Shown in pieces: positions 35,469-46,928 of a DNA stretch of 64,000 nt. Every line of letters begins with the position of its first letter. Position 1 is the first letter of the stretch. This DNA comes from Enterobacteriaceae bacterium ESL0689 (GTDB lineage: Bacteria; Pseudomonadota; Gammaproteobacteria; Enterobacterales; Enterobacteriaceae). The notes below the pieces were generated by a model. It was not told the DNA's origin and ran no database searches. It saw only the letters and a list, made by a program, of their open reading frames with translations. Made by a program: the position numbers and the translations under genes. Where the stretch lies: assembly GCA_029433525.1 (NCBI GenBank), contig JAQTIF010000001.1, positions 806,001-870,000 on the forward strand. Reading direction: 5' to 3'.

Positions 35469-35855
35469 TTATTCGCTAAAGGCATTTTTCAGCCACTGGA
35501 AGTCATTGCCGGTGAAGGCTACCACATCGAAACGGCAATCCACAGTATCAAAACTGCCATTATGTTGTGATAACCATAAACGTGCCGCATGCAGGAGTCG
35601 TTGCTGCTTTTTAGGCGTAACGCTGGCTGCCGCATCACCGTAACGTGCGTTGCCACGATAGCGCACTTCGACAAAAACCGTGACTTTTTTATCACGCATA
35701 ATGAGATCGATCTCACCCCCTCGCGCATGGACGTTAGCGGCAATAAAATCCAGTCCTTGCTTCTCAAGGTAACGACGTGCCTGCGCTTCGTGGCGATCAC
35801 CGGTTTGCTTGCTTATTCGGCTGCGATAATCTGACCATTTTGATACTGGAGCCAT
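35469..35855 (-). CDS. yraN: YraN, UPF0102 predicted nuclease-fold protein
   Basis: Encodes 128 residues (E. coli 131) from the ATG at 35855, which follows CAGGAATTTGTC. The restriction-endonuclease-like core is visible: [17 protein letters not shown], then [20 protein letters not shown], with the acidic catalytic-type residues GEIDLI...FVEVRYR. The function is not established. The 5' end overlaps the 3' end of lpoA by 43 bases in another frame, as in E. coli, implying coupling. Confidence 0.92.
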   Translation of the reverse strand: MAPVSKWSDYRSRISKQTGDRHEAQARRYLEKQGLDFIAANVHARGGEIDLIMRDKKVTVFVEVRYRGNARYGDAAASVTPKKQQRLLHAARLWLSQHNGSFDTVDCRFDVVAFTGNDFQWLKNAFSE

Positions 35856-37741
35856 GACAAATTCCTGTTGATCACACAATCGGAAGTGGCGGTCAACGCC
35901 CCGGTATTGCCGCTGATCGTCAAGCCTGCGGTCTGTCGCAGCGCAGTGAAGTGATTCACCAGCGACCAGGCATCCGCTCCCATCGCATACAGACGAGCCA
36001 GTGAGTAATCATCATGTACCGCCGCGAGAGCTTGCTGCATCAGTTGTGGATTACTGCCTGCCAGCATCGGGATCTCACTGTATTGCAGCCCTTCCATTTC
36101 GAGGCGGAAATCGGGGCCAGCATTCCCCGGCGCACTGCGGGAACTGGTGTACAGGGCGACGTCACTGTGACTGCCATTACGTAAAGTGATCATCGGTTTG
36201 ATGTAAGCCATCTGTTCAGGTGTCGCCAGGATCCAGACGGCATCGACAGAGCCGCTACTGTTATCAGAGCTCCCTCCCTGGTCAACGGGAGCGGGTGTAA
36301 CGGGCACGCCTGCCAGGGAGATACCGTTACTGACGCTGGATTTTAGCTCAGCCACGGACCCAAAGCGCTGTTGTAAAGTGGTGCCGCCGCCCAGTGTTGA
36401 CCATTCACTGGCAAAAGCAGTGCTCACACGATCGCCCAGTTTGCCATAAGGTATCAGTAGCAGAGGATGTCTTTTCCCCTGATTGTGGAGGTGACGCGCT
36501 GCATCGCGTGCTTCATCTTCGGGTGACAAGGCGAAGTAACAAATATTATTGCGATTGACGATATTTTCGGGTTGATTCAGTGCCAGCACATTCAGTGCGG
36601 TATTACTGTTGATCACCTGCTCAACATCTTCTTTCAGTAACGGCCCGACGATAATCGTGGCTCCCTCCTGTTGCACCTGATCTAGCAACTGATTGATAGG
36701 GCTGGTGGTGGTATCGTAGACTTTCAGATCAGCGAGGGGAGGCGCCTGGGAGGGCGCGGGCGATGGTCTGACGGTATCCGGTGTCGATGTCTGTGCATCG
36801 GATGCGGGATCGTGCGCGGGCGTGTCTGCATCGGTAGATGTACTACCGCTTGCCAGTAGATTTTCGTTTTTAGCTGCTTCAAATCCTTGCTGGATCGTGC
36901 GCCCGAAGAGGGCCGCCTGACCATTTAAAGGCAGCAGAAGGGCGATTTTAATCGCTGACGCTGACGGTAATTGAGGTGCTTCTGCCTTATCGGCCAGTGC
37001 CGCTGGCAACATTCTGGCCCCTGGATTTTGTGGGTAGCGGATTTGCCAGTCTTTCACTGCCGCTTTCAGCGCATCGGGATCGTGACGATTATCAAGCCAC
37101 AGCCGCTGCAGATCCAGCCAGCCCTGCAACGTATTTTCATCGGCGTTGATCACCAGCGCGTTAGCCTGATCGCGGGTCATCGCAGAAAGGGCTTGCCAGG
37201 TCGCATCGATATTTTGTTGTTGCTGTTTCGGCTGACTCAGCAATGTCTGTCGGGCAATGAGCGCCCGCAGTAAAGGCAGTGAAGGTTGCCCCTGGCTGGC
37301 ATCGATTTGCGCTTGCCAGTAACGCGATTGCTGATAGCGATTAAATCGGCTGGGATCGAGTTGATCCAGCAGAGATTGCGCATCCTGAAAATAGTGCTGT
37401 GCCAGTCTCACTTCAGCCGCCAGCAGGGATTGTTCACGGAATTGTGTCTCGTTGAGATCGACCGGAAGCTGATTGAGCAATTCACTGGCTTGCTGCGTCT
37501 GACCTTCGCGTAGCAGTGCCTGAATAGCGAGTAATTGCCAGTTGGTCTTTCTGTCGCTCCAGCTTTGTTGCATTTGCTGCAAATAGTAAGCGGAATCTGC
37601 CTGGGTTGTGCCTTGTAAAAATGCTGCACTTTGGTCGGGGGTTTGATTACCACTCCCACCACAACCAGAGAACATGAACATCGTCAGTAATACGGAGAGA
37701 GTACGTACCGGTTTGGCACGAAGAAATGTTGACGGTAACAT
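35813..37741 (-). CDS. lpoA: Penicillin-binding protein activator LpoA
   Basis: Encodes 642 residues (E. coli 678). LpoA is an outer-membrane lipoprotein that reaches through the periplasm to activate PBP1a. The signal peptide ends in a lipobox (MFMFSGC). An N-terminal TPR-like domain follows, with many helices rich in Q and L. A low-complexity linker ([20 protein letters not shown] and on) spans about residues 300-335. The C-terminal domain has a periplasmic-binding-protein-like fold ([20 protein letters not shown] precedes it). The linker accounts for much of the length variation in this family. Confidence 0.95.
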   Translation of the reverse strand: MLPSTFLRAKPVRTLSVLLTMFMFSGCGGSGNQTPDQSAAFLQGTTQADSAYYLQQMQQSWSDRKTNWQLLAIQALLREGQTQQASELLNQLPVDLNETQFREQSLLAAEVRLAQHYFQDAQSLLDQLDPSRFNRYQQSRYWQAQIDASQGQPSLPLLRALIARQTLLSQPKQQQQNIDATWQALSAMTRDQANALVINADENTLQGWLDLQRLWLDNRHDPDALKAAVKDWQIRYPQNPGARMLPAALADKAEAPQLPSASAIKIALLLPLNGQAALFGRTIQQGFEAAKNENLLASGSTSTDADTPAHDPASDAQTSTPDTVRPSPAPSQAPPLADLKVYDTTTSPINQLLDQVQQEGATIIVGPLLKEDVEQVINSNTALNVLALNQPENIVNRNNICYFALSPEDEARDAARHLHNQGKRHPLLLIPYGKLGDRVSTAFASEWSTLGGGTTLQQRFGSVAELKSSVSNGISLAGVPVTPAPVDQGGSSDNSSGSVDAVWILATPEQMAYIKPMITLRNGSHSDVALYTSSRSAPGNAGPDFRLEMEGLQYSEIPMLAGSNPQLMQQALAAVHDDYSLARLYAMGADAWSLVNHFTALRQTAGLTISGNTGALTATSDCVINRNLSWLQYQNGQIIAAE

Positions 37742-37803
37742 AGGTATCCAGTGATATTTTTTATGTCAGTGCTCAATATTAATTCGGCAATACGGATGAG
37801 ACA

Positions 37804-38664
37804 ATGAAACAACATCAATCCGCAGATAATTCTGCAGGACAACTCTATATTGTGCCGACTCCGATTGGCAATCTGTCTGATATCACACAGCGTGCGCTGG
37901 AGGTATTGCAATCAGTTGATTTAGTCGCCGCTGAGGATACGCGCCATACCGGGTTACTGCTTCAGCATTTTGCGATTAATGCCCGTTTGTTTGCTTTGCA
38001 TGATCATAATGAACAGCAAAAAGCACAAATATTGCTGGCAAAGCTGGAGGAAGGCCAGGATATTGCGCTGGTCTCTGATGCCGGGACACCGCTTATCAAT
38101 GATCCGGGTTATCATCTGGTGCGTACTTGTCGGGAAGCGGGTATTCGTATCGTGCCATTACCCGGCCCCTGTGCGGCGATCACCGCGCTGAGTGCCGCAG
38201 GGCTGCCTTCTGATCGTTTCTGTTATGAGGGATTTCTGCCAGCAAAGACAAAAGGGCGCTGCGATAGATTAAAAGCCCTTGAAAAAGAGCCCAGAACGCT
38301 GATTTTTTATGAGTCGACACATCGTCTTGTGGCAAGTTTACAGGATATCTGTCAGGTATTCGGCACAACACGTTATGTGGTACTGGCGCGGGAATTAACC
38401 AAAACCTGGGAATCGATCCACGGCGCACCGGCCGGCGAGTTACTGGCATGGGTGCAGGAGGATGAAAACCGGCATAAGGGTGAGATGGTGCTGATTGTCG
38501 AAGGTTTTAAAACCCAGGAAGATATTCTGCCCGCCGAAGCACTACGTACACTGGCGTTATTACAGACGGAACTACCCCTGAAAAAAGCAGCGGCACTGGC
38601 GGCTGAAATTCATGGTGTCAAAAAAAATGCGCTGTATAAATATGCGCTGGAGCAGCAGGCATAA
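37804..38664 (+). CDS. rsmI: 16S rRNA 2'-O-ribose C1402 methyltransferase RsmI
   Basis: Encodes 286 residues, as in E. coli. RsmI methylates the ribose of C1402 in the decoding centre. The tetrapyrrole-methylase fold shows [36 protein letters not shown] and [20 protein letters not shown] for SAM binding, then [20 protein letters not shown]. It is divergent from lpoA across a 62-base gap and is followed by a strong terminator. Confidence 0.97.
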   Translation: MKQHQSADNSAGQLYIVPTPIGNLSDITQRALEVLQSVDLVAAEDTRHTGLLLQHFAINARLFALHDHNEQQKAQILLAKLEEGQDIALVSDAGTPLINDPGYHLVRTCREAGIRIVPLPGPCAAITALSAAGLPSDRFCYEGFLPAKTKGRCDRLKALEKEPRTLIFYESTHRLVASLQDICQVFGTTRYVVLARELTKTWESIHGAPAGELLAWVQEDENRHKGEMVLIVEGFKTQEDILPAEALRTLALLQTELPLKKAAALAAEIHGVKKNALYKYALEQQA

Positions 38665-38736
38665 CGCTCTCTGCATCCGCAGATGATGATATCGCACTCG
38701 TCGTGGATAGCGCCGTAACAGGCAGGATAGTATCGC

Positions 38737-38763
38737 AACGGCAACCGAAGTTGCCGTTTTTCT

Positions 38764-38764
<1 letters not shown>
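38737..38764 (+). terminator. rsmI intrinsic terminator
   Basis: AACGGCAAC (38737-38745) pairs with GTTGCCGTT (38750-38758) around CGAA, followed by TTTCTTT. It sits between convergent rsmI and ettA and probably serves rsmI. Confidence 0.88.
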
Positions 38765-40431
<1,667 letters not shown>

Positions 40432-40579
40432 TGTGGATTTTGCCTCTATATAATATGAAATGATTTTCAACAGCGGAGTTTAGCTTTTTTCGGGCGTTAA
40501 TCCCAGCGCAGTGGAGGTCAATATCTATCCGTACTGAGTTGATGGGCGTGATTTGCATTTTAAACAAGAGGATTGATTT

Positions 40580-42517
40580 GTGGAAAAAGCCAAAATAAGA
40601 GGATGGCATTTTCTGGTGGCTGGCATCAGTTTGCTGATCTCAGCGCCACAGGGTTATGCAGACTCACTGGATGAACAGCGTGAGCGTTATGGGCAAATTA
40701 AGCAGGCATGGGATAGCCGCCAGATGTCTGTTGTCGCACAACTGATGCCAACACTAACAACGTATCCCTTATATCCCTACCTGCAGTATCGGCAGATAAC
40801 CGATGACCTGGCGAACCAGCCTGCGCTAGTGGTGAATAATTTCATCGCTGCGAATCCGACGTTACCGTTAGTTCGCACATTGAAATCACGTTTTGTGATT
40901 GAGCTGGCAAGGCGCGGAGACTGGCAGGGCTTACTGGCATTCAGTCCTGCTAAACCGGAGAGTACGGAAGCGCAGTGTTACTATTATTATGCGAAATGGC
41001 GTGCGGGAGAGAAACAGGAGGCCTGGGCGGGGACCAAACAACTGTGGCTCAGTGGTAAAAATCAGCCTGCGGCCTGTGATGTGCTATTTAGCGCCTGGCA
41101 TGATGCTGGCGAGCGCGCGCCCTTGCTCTGGCTTGAGCGTATTGGTCTGGCAATGAAAGCCGGGAATACCCGTTTGGTGACCACCCTTGCCCGGCAGATG
41201 CCAGCGGAATATAAAACTATCTCATCAGCCATCATTGCTCTGGCCAATGATCCCAATACGGTAATGACGTTTTCCCGTACCACCGGCGCCACCGAGTTTA
41301 CCCGTCAGATGGTCGAGATAGCATTTTCCCGTGTGGCACGTCAGGATATTGAAAATGCGCGTCTGATGATCCCGTCGCTGGTACAGGCACAACAACTGAA
41401 TGAAACACAGACCCAGAAACTACGGGATATTGTAGCCTGGCGGCTGATGGACAACGATATCACTGACGCACAGGCGAGCTGGCGTGATGACGCGATTATG
41501 CGCTCCCAATCCCTGGCGCTGATTGAGCGCCGGGTGCGAATGGCGTTAGGTAATGGTGATCATCATGGATTGAATACCTGGCTGGCACGCTTACCGATGG
41601 AGGCAAAAAACAAAGAAGAGTGGCGTTACTGGCAAGCGGATTTACTCCTGGCGCAGCATCGTGATGAGGAGGCGAAAGCCATTCTCCGTGACCTGATGCA
41701 GCAACGCGGCTTCTATCCGATGATTGCGGCACAGCGGCTGGGGGAAAAATACACTTTTCGGGTCGATAAAGCGGTGGCCAGTATTGATCCGGCGTTGACA
41801 TCCGGAGCCGAAATGGCCCGGATACGTGAACTGATGTACTGGAATATGGATAATACGGCCCGAAATGAGTGGATCAATCTGATAACCAGTCGCCCGAAAG
41901 AGCAGCAGGCACAACTGGCACAGTATGCCTTTAATCAGCACTGGTGGGATCTGAGTGTTCAGGCAACAATTGCGGGCAAACTCTGGGATCAGCTTCAGGA
42001 ACGCTTTCCCCCTGCCTATAGCAATATTTTTTCCCGTTATCTCAGCGATAAAGATATCACGCAAAGTTACGCGATGGCGATTGCCCGTCAGGAGAGCGCA
42101 TGGAATCCCGAAGTGCGTTCGTCAGTGGGCGCCTATGGTTTGATGCAGATTATGCCAGCCACGGCGAAGCATACCGTCAGTATGTTTAAAATTGCTGGCT
42201 ACCGTGGCCCGGCACAGCTTCTGGAACCAGAAACCAATATCAATATTGGTACGAGCTATCTGCAATATGTCTATCAGCTTTTTGATAATAATCGTATCTA
42301 TGCCTCTGCCGCTTATAATGCCGGTCCTGGACGGGTACGCCGCTGGCGCAGCAACAGTGCCGGGCGTATTGATGCGGTGGCTTTTATCGAAAGTATTCCA
42401 TTCTCAGAGACGCGCGGTTACGTCAAGAATGTGCTGTCTTACGATGCGTACTACCGTTATTTTATGGGCGAGAATACCTTGATGCTGAGTGAGGCAGAGT
42501 GGAATCAGCGCTATTAA
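40580..42517 (+). CDS. slt: Soluble lytic murein transglycosylase Slt70
   Basis: Encodes 645 residues (E. coli 645) from a GTG start with AAGAGGATTG upstream. Slt70 is a periplasmic enzyme that cleaves peptidoglycan glycan strands to 1,6-anhydromuropeptides. A signal peptide ends near residue 27 (SAPQGYADSLDEQ). The large alpha-helical superhelix follows. The C-terminal catalytic domain has the glutamate at precursor residue 505 (mature E478) in AIARQESAWNPEV, followed by GAYGLMQIMPATAKH. It lies upstream of trpR, as in E. coli. Confidence 0.97.
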   Translation: MEKAKIRGWHFLVAGISLLISAPQGYADSLDEQRERYGQIKQAWDSRQMSVVAQLMPTLTTYPLYPYLQYRQITDDLANQPALVVNNFIAANPTLPLVRTLKSRFVIELARRGDWQGLLAFSPAKPESTEAQCYYYYAKWRAGEKQEAWAGTKQLWLSGKNQPAACDVLFSAWHDAGERAPLLWLERIGLAMKAGNTRLVTTLARQMPAEYKTISSAIIALANDPNTVMTFSRTTGATEFTRQMVEIAFSRVARQDIENARLMIPSLVQAQQLNETQTQKLRDIVAWRLMDNDITDAQASWRDDAIMRSQSLALIERRVRMALGNGDHHGLNTWLARLPMEAKNKEEWRYWQADLLLAQHRDEEAKAILRDLMQQRGFYPMIAAQRLGEKYTFRVDKAVASIDPALTSGAEMARIRELMYWNMDNTARNEWINLITSRPKEQQAQLAQYAFNQHWWDLSVQATIAGKLWDQLQERFPPAYSNIFSRYLSDKDITQSYAMAIARQESAWNPEVRSSVGAYGLMQIMPATAKHTVSMFKIAGYRGPAQLLEPETNINIGTSYLQYVYQLFDNNRIYASAAYNAGPGRVRRWRSNSAGRIDAVAFIESIPFSETRGYVKNVLSYDAYYRYFMGENTLMLSEAEWNQRY

Positions 42518-42597
42518 TGCGGTCTATACTCTGCGTGATGTGATCGACGGATTGCGATCTGACAGGCGAAATCCAGCGAGCCTCGCGCGGAGTATGC

Positions 42598-42624
42598 TAT
42601 GATATGTACTCGTTAGTGAGTACA
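42598..42624 (+). promoter_or_regulatory. trpR promoter -10 and Trp repressor operator
   Basis: The near-perfect palindrome TGTACTCGTTAGTGAGTACA (42605-42624, 7-bp arms) abuts a TATGAT -10 hexamer at 42598-42603. It corresponds to the operator through which TrpR represses its own gene in E. coli (TGTACTAGTTAACTAGTAC type). Autoregulation is inferred. Confidence 0.75.
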
Positions 42625-42646
42625 TTTGACAGGCAGGCGACAAAAC

Positions 42647-43009
42647 ATGACCCCACACTCTCCTTATTCCGTAGCGATAGCCGAGCAGCATCAGCAGGAG
42701 TGGTTACGCTTCGTTGCCCTACTCCAGCAGGCTTATGCGGATAACCTCCATCTGCCTCTGTTACAGTTAATGCTGACGCCTGATGAGCGTGAGGCACTGG
42801 GGACACGGGTACGGATTATTGAAGAGTTACTGCGTGGTAAAATGAGCCAGCGCGAGCTGAAAAGCGAACTGGGTGCCGGAATTGCAACTATTACCCGTGG
42901 TTCCAACAGCCTGAAATCGGCATCGCCTGAATTGCGGCACTGGCTGGAACAGAGACTGTTTGATGTTAACCATAAATCAGATTATGAAACGGACTTAACG
43001 CCAGAATGA
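42647..43009 (+). CDS. trpR: Trp operon repressor TrpR
   Basis: Encodes 120 residues (E. coli 108), with a slightly longer C-terminus ([12 protein letters not shown]). TrpR binds L-tryptophan and represses the trp, aroH, mtr and trpR promoters. The DNA-binding helix-turn-helix is intact ([20 protein letters not shown]), as is the core [20 protein letters not shown]. The ATG at 42647 is chosen because an upstream in-frame ATG lies within the operator region. Its last 44 bases overlap the 3' end of yjjX on the opposite strand. Confidence 0.96.
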   Translation: MTPHSPYSVAIAEQHQQEWLRFVALLQQAYADNLHLPLLQLMLTPDEREALGTRVRIIEELLRGKMSQRELKSELGAGIATITRGSNSLKSASPELRHWLEQRLFDVNHKSDYETDLTPE

Positions 43010-43481
43010 CCGCCTGATAATAGACCTGACTCCGGGTCAGTCTCCCTGCGGTAAACAGGCCGATGACGCCCTCTTTATGGCCAATATTATCAATCCCGGT
43101 GAGTTGTGACATCACCGGCCCTAAGGCTGCACCGGCACGGACTTTCTCCAGAATAACCGCTGGCAGGGGCAATGTCGCGGATCGGGCCTCTCCATACTGA
43201 TGATGATCGGCAATGACCACCCAACTGAAAGTACTGTCATTATCGATCCCGGCCTCGATAGCGACCCAGAAATCTGCATCGGGTCGTGCAAGACGCGCAT
43301 TGGCGACTCTGTTACGGGCACCCGTATGTGTCTGCTCATTACCCCACGGTTGTTCCGGGACACCACTATCGACAGCGACCGGCTCGATATGGCAGGCGTC
43401 AGCACCAAAAATAGCGTTGAAGGCCTGCTGGATGGCCTGATTTTTAGCGGGGTTTGTGGTTGCAGAAACAACGTGACGCAT
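42966..43481 (-). CDS. yjjX: Non-canonical purine NTP phosphatase (inosine/xanthosine triphosphatase) YjjX
   Basis: Encodes 171 residues (E. coli 170) starting [20 protein letters not shown]. YjjX hydrolyses ITP and XTP, cleaning the nucleotide pool. The NTPase family signatures [20 protein letters not shown] and [20 protein letters not shown] are intact. A 47-codon upstream extension of the frame has no homology and is rejected. It is convergent with trpR. In E. coli gpmB and rob follow nearby; they are absent here. Confidence 0.94.
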   Translation of the reverse strand: MRHVVSATTNPAKNQAIQQAFNAIFGADACHIEPVAVDSGVPEQPWGNEQTHTGARNRVANARLARPDADFWVAIEAGIDNDSTFSWVVIADHHQYGEARSATLPLPAVILEKVRAGAALGPVMSQLTGIDNIGHKEGVIGLFTAGRLTRSQVYYQAVILALSPFHNLIYG

Positions 43482-43594
43482 AATAAAGCTCTCACCATCA
43501 AGGGAGCCGGTAGTATATATCAACCGCAGAAAAAGAGGCAGGGAAGCGCATAAGTGACGAAATATAGCGCTATCCTGATCTGCCCCGGTTGACA

Positions 43595-43750
43595 TTACCG
43601 CCAGAATTTTTTTAGCAGCCACTGCAGCAGACGATAAAGAAGCAGTGAGTAGATAAAAATAACCGTCAGAAGGGAGAATAAGGTCACTGGGCCGGTGCCT
43701 GCTTCGTAAGTGCGATCCTGATAAGGACTAAAAAAATGATAGGCGTGTGT
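43595..43750 (-). pseudogene. Orphan C-terminal fragment of a membrane protein (unidentified)
   Basis: Between stop codons, the minus strand reads 51 residues with protein-like character: [20 protein letters not shown], then the membrane helix [20 protein letters not shown], and the basic end QWLLKKFWR before TAA. There is no ATG, GTG or TTG that would give a full-length product. A GTG would give about 30 residues, without a convincing ribosome-binding site. It looks like the tail of a membrane protein whose 5' part was deleted, or a small single-pass protein. I do not recognise the family. It lies where gpmB/rob are missing relative to E. coli. Confidence 0.4.
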
Positions 43751-44122
43751 TCAACTATCCCGTTCGTTATCGAATAAAGCAGCATACACCATAACGGGAA
43801 ATCGTAAAGGCCAGGATAAAGCAGAGTATCAACCCGGTTATTTTTTTAACGTATTTTACAGTTTGCAAAGTTGCTCTCTCCCTGAATGTCAATGTTGATC
43901 ACATTCAATGCAAGACAAGATAATCTGTTTTTCTGGTAAATTAATTAACACGTAGTGAGTTGCGAATAGTAGCACTTGTGTCATTTCAGCATTCGCTGTT
44001 TTTGTGCTTATCAGTATGATTTACTCCTGTAACAGGCTATTTTTGTCCTGTGGTGATCAATTCAATTTTGCTGCCGCATGACGACGTTTATCCTGCAGCG
44101 AAAGATAACTAATGGTAACAGT
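43751..44122. other. Intergenic region upstream of creA
   Basis: 372 bases without a convincing gene. I find no recognisable rob or gpmB remnant. A candidate FNR/CRP-like dyad, TTGATCACATTCAA, occurs near 43,893, and AT-rich promoter-like sequence runs up to the creA start. It probably holds the creA promoter. Confidence 0.5.
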
Positions 44123-44596
44123 ATGAAATGTAAATTATTAGTAACGGTGCTTTTTTTCGTCGCGAGCTGCCAGTCTGGCTGGGCTGAAGAAATCGGCTCT
44201 GTGGATACCGTGTTTAAACTTTTTGGTCCGGATCATAAAATCGTGATTGAAGCGTTTGATGATCCCGATATCCGCAATGTGACCTGTTATGTCAGCCGGG
44301 CGAAAACCGGGGGGATCAAAGGGGGATTGGGGATGGCGGAAGATACCTCGGATGCGGCAATCTCATGCCAGCAGATCGGTGCTGTTGAGTTAAATGATAA
44401 AATTAAACAGGGCAAATCTCAGGGCGTTGTGGTATTTAAAAAACGTACCTCATTGATATTTAAAAAGCTGCAGGTGGTGCGCTTCTATGATACAAAACGC
44501 AATGTCCTTATCTACATGAGTTATTCAGACAAAGTGATTGATGGTTCACCGAAAAACGCCATTAGTGCCGTACCGATTATCCCGTGGAATAAATAA
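44123..44596 (+). CDS. creA: CreA, periplasmic/secreted DUF1131-like protein of the cre operon
   Basis: Encodes 157 residues, as in E. coli CreA, from the ATG at 44123. A signal peptide precedes [20 protein letters not shown]. The core [20 protein letters not shown], then [20 protein letters not shown], keeps two cysteines that may form a disulfide. The biochemical function is unknown. It is the first gene of creABCD, 6 bases before creB. An in-frame ATG 45 bases upstream is rejected because it lacks signal-peptide character. Confidence 0.94.
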   Translation: MKCKLLVTVLFFVASCQSGWAEEIGSVDTVFKLFGPDHKIVIEAFDDPDIRNVTCYVSRAKTGGIKGGLGMAEDTSDAAISCQQIGAVELNDKIKQGKSQGVVVFKKRTSLIFKKLQVVRFYDTKRNVLIYMSYSDKVIDGSPKNAISAVPIIPWNK

Positions 44597-44602
44597 CAGA
44601 AA

Positions 44603-45298
44603 ATGTTGCCGCAACAACAGCGAATTTGGTTAGTCGAGGATGAACAAAGCATTGCCGACACACTGATCTATCTGCTACAGCAGGAAGGGTTTAGTGTCAC
44701 GGTTTTTAGCCGGGGATTACCGGTTCTCGATGCGGCGCGTCAGCAATCGCCTGATCTGGTTATTCTCGATGTCGGATTACCGGATATCAGTGGTTTTGAG
44801 CTTTGCCGTCAGTTGCTGGCGCGCTATCGATCGTTACCGGTGTTGTTTCTGACCGCACGTAGTGAAGAGGTTGATAAGTTACTGGGACTGGAAATGGGCG
44901 CCGATGATTACATTGCTAAACCCTTTTCGCCCCGTGAAGTGTGTGCCAGAGTACGGACTGTTTTACGGCGACTGCAAAAAGGATCGCTTCCCACCTCAGT
45001 GATCCAGGTGGGAGAGTTTGTGCTCAATGATATGACCGCACAGATTAGCTGGTATGGGCAATCTTTAACGTTGACACGTTATGAATTTCTGCTATTGAAA
45101 ACGCTTTTGCACGCGCCGGAGCAGATCTTTTCCCGTCAGCAGTTGATGGATCGGGTATGGGGTGATGGTCATGACAGTTATGATCGCACGGTAGATACGC
45201 ATATTAAAACATTGCGTGCCAAGCTGCGTGAAATTAATCCTGATGTTTCTCCGATTAATACCCATCGCGGTATGGGATACAGCCTGGGGCGTGGTTAA
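44603..45298 (+). CDS. creB: Response regulator CreB
   Basis: Encodes 231 residues (E. coli 229). It is an OmpR/PhoB-type regulator of carbon-source-responsive genes, phosphorylated by CreC. The receiver domain has acidic residues in WLVEDEQS, the phosphoacceptor D56 in VILDVGLPDISG, and the conserved lysine in DDYIAKPFSPRE. The winged-helix output domain ends SPINTHRGMGYSLGRG. The stop overlaps the creC ATG (TTAATG), so the pair is coupled. Confidence 0.96.
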   Translation: MLPQQQRIWLVEDEQSIADTLIYLLQQEGFSVTVFSRGLPVLDAARQQSPDLVILDVGLPDISGFELCRQLLARYRSLPVLFLTARSEEVDKLLGLEMGADDYIAKPFSPREVCARVRTVLRRLQKGSLPTSVIQVGEFVLNDMTAQISWYGQSLTLTRYEFLLLKTLLHAPEQIFSRQQLMDRVWGDGHDSYDRTVDTHIKTLRAKLREINPDVSPINTHRGMGYSLGRG

Positions 45299-46725
45299 TG
45301 CGGATTGGTGTGCAGTTATTGCTGGGGTATTTCCTGATTGTCGCTATCGCCGCATGGTTTGTCTTGTCCATTTTTGTCCAGGAAATTAAACCCGGTGTGC
45401 GTCGGGCCACGGAAGGGACACTGATTGATACTGCAACCTTGCTGGCGGTGCTGGCGCGTGAAGATCTCGTTATGGCGAATCCGCAGCATGGGCGTCTGGC
45501 CAGCGCTTTTCAGGCGTTAAAACAGCAACCGATCAATGCCAGTGTTGCCGGTTTTCGTAAAACCCGTAACGAATATCGCGTTTATCTGACCGACCGCAAG
45601 GGGAAAGTGGTGTTTGATTCAGCCGGTATCGCCCTGGGGGAAGATTACTCGCGCTGGAATGACGTCTGGTTAACGTTACGCGGCCAGTATGGCGCACGCA
45701 GTACCCGAATCGATCCCAATGATGCCGATAGCTCAGTGATGTATATTGCCGCACCGGTAATTGATGATAACGGGCAGATTATGGGGGTTTTGACGGTCAG
45801 TCAGCCCAATCGGGCCATCGCGGCGGTCATTAAGCATAGCGAGCGACGTATCTTGTGGGCAGGTTGCGCCCTGCTGAGTATCGCGCTGCTGATCGGTTTC
45901 GCGATGGTCTGGTGGTTAAATTTATCTATCAGTAAGCTGGTACGTTACGCGGATGCTGTGACGGCAGATCATCCACTTCCCCTGCCGAAAGTGGGGAGTC
46001 GCGAATTGCGTAAACTGGCACTGGCGCTGGAAAGTATGCGTATCAAACTGGAGGGCAAAAAGGCGATTGAAAACTACGTCTATGCCCTGACACATGAGCT
46101 GAAAAGCCCGCTGGCAGCGATCCGTGGCGCGGCTGAGATCCTGCGTGAAGGGCCGCCTCCGGAAGTGGTTATCCGTTTTACTGATAATATCCTGATACAA
46201 AACAGGCGTATGCAGTCACTGGTGGAAAAGCTACTCCAGCAGGCACGATTAGAGAGTCGTCTGATGATTGATCCGCAACCGGTCATGGTGGATCACCTGT
46301 TTCAGCGACTGGCGCAGGAGCGTGAAGCCGCACTGAAGGTAAAAAATATCGGCCTGTGCTGGCAGGAGAGTGGCCTCATCGTGGCGGGTGATGACGAACT
46401 TCTGGCTCAGGCGGTGGGGAACTTACTGGATAATGCCATTGATTTTACCCCGCCAGGCGGCGAGATTGTCATGGCAGCCGATGAGTGCGATGGTCATGTC
46501 CGGCTGACGATCCGTGACAATGGCAGTGGTATCCCGGATTATGCCCTGACCCATATTTTTGAACGTTTTTACTCACTACCACGCGCCAATGGCCATAAAA
46601 GTAGTGGTCTCGGGCTGGCTTTTGTCCGTGAAGTGGCACGATTACATCAGGGGGATATCCGGCTGGAGAATCGCCCACAAGGGGGTGTCATTGCCACGCT
46701 ACGACTTCACCGTTCCTTCACATAA
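45298..46725 (+). CDS. creC: Sensor histidine kinase CreC
   Basis: Encodes 475 residues (E. coli 474). It is an inner-membrane kinase that phosphorylates CreB and can cross-talk to PhoB. TM1 is at residues 5-25 and TM2 near 185-207, enclosing a periplasmic sensor domain. After a HAMP-like linker comes the dimerisation helix with H266 (YALTHELKSPLAAIRGAAEI). The ATPase domain follows: N box NLLDNAIDFT, G1 IRDNGSGIP and G2 SSGLGLAFV. The end of the coding region contains the cre-tag for creD. Confidence 0.97.
   Translation: MRIGVQLLLGYFLIVAIAAWFVLSIFVQEIKPGVRRATEGTLIDTATLLAVLAREDLVMANPQHGRLASAFQALKQQPINASVAGFRKTRNEYRVYLTDRKGKVVFDSAGIALGEDYSRWNDVWLTLRGQYGARSTRIDPNDADSSVMYIAAPVIDDNGQIMGVLTVSQPNRAIAAVIKHSERRILWAGCALLSIALLIGFAMVWWLNLSISKLVRYADAVTADHPLPLPKVGSRELRKLALALESMRIKLEGKKAIENYVYALTHELKSPLAAIRGAAEILREGPPPEVVIRFTDNILIQNRRMQSLVEKLLQQARLESRLMIDPQPVMVDHLFQRLAQEREAALKVKNIGLCWQESGLIVAGDDELLAQAVGNLLDNAIDFTPPGGEIVMAADECDGHVRLTIRDNGSGIPDYALTHIFERFYSLPRANGHKSSGLGLAFVREVARLHQGDIRLENRPQGGVIATLRLHRSFT
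46706..46721 (+). promoter_or_regulatory. CreB-binding cre-tag upstream of creD
   Basis: TTCACCGTTCCTTCAC is an exact match to the cre-tag consensus TTCACNNNNNNTTCAC. It lies in the last codons of creC, as in E. coli, where it drives CreB-dependent creD expression. A degenerate second copy (TTCAATTTCTCCTCAC) follows at about 46,727. Confidence 0.82.
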
Positions 46726-46785
46726 CTTCAATTTCTCCTCACATAACCCCGCTAAGGTGATAGCTCACTAAGAGCCTATTTTATT

Positions 46786-46890
46786 AGGCTATTTTACTTA
46801 CCATTTTGGCCCTGGGCAGTGTCCGAAATCCTCACGTACGAGGTGTACGCTGCGGTTTCTCCGCGCTGTCCGTGTCCAGACTGGCTGCGT
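46786..46890 (+). repeat. 105-bp direct repeat, copy A (upstream of creD)
   Basis: Begins AGGCTATTTTACTT and ends CTGGCTGCGT. It aligns without gaps over 105 bp to copy B at 48296-48400, sharing GTGTACGCTGCGGTTTCT-type and GCGCTGTCCGTGT blocks. Open reading frames running through it are artefacts. A truncated third copy is at 34163-34203. The family resembles dispersed intergenic repeats of enterobacteria, but I cannot assign a named family. Confidence 0.8.
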
Positions 46891-46928
46891 CAATAACGCC
46901 TGTTGGAATAGGCTTTAAGGAGGAGGTT

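Noticed and set aside
46806-46928. An N-terminal extension of creD by 41 residues
   Set aside because: The extension is the translation of the 105-bp repeat. The ATG at 46929 has a strong AAGGAGGAGG site and matches the E. coli start.
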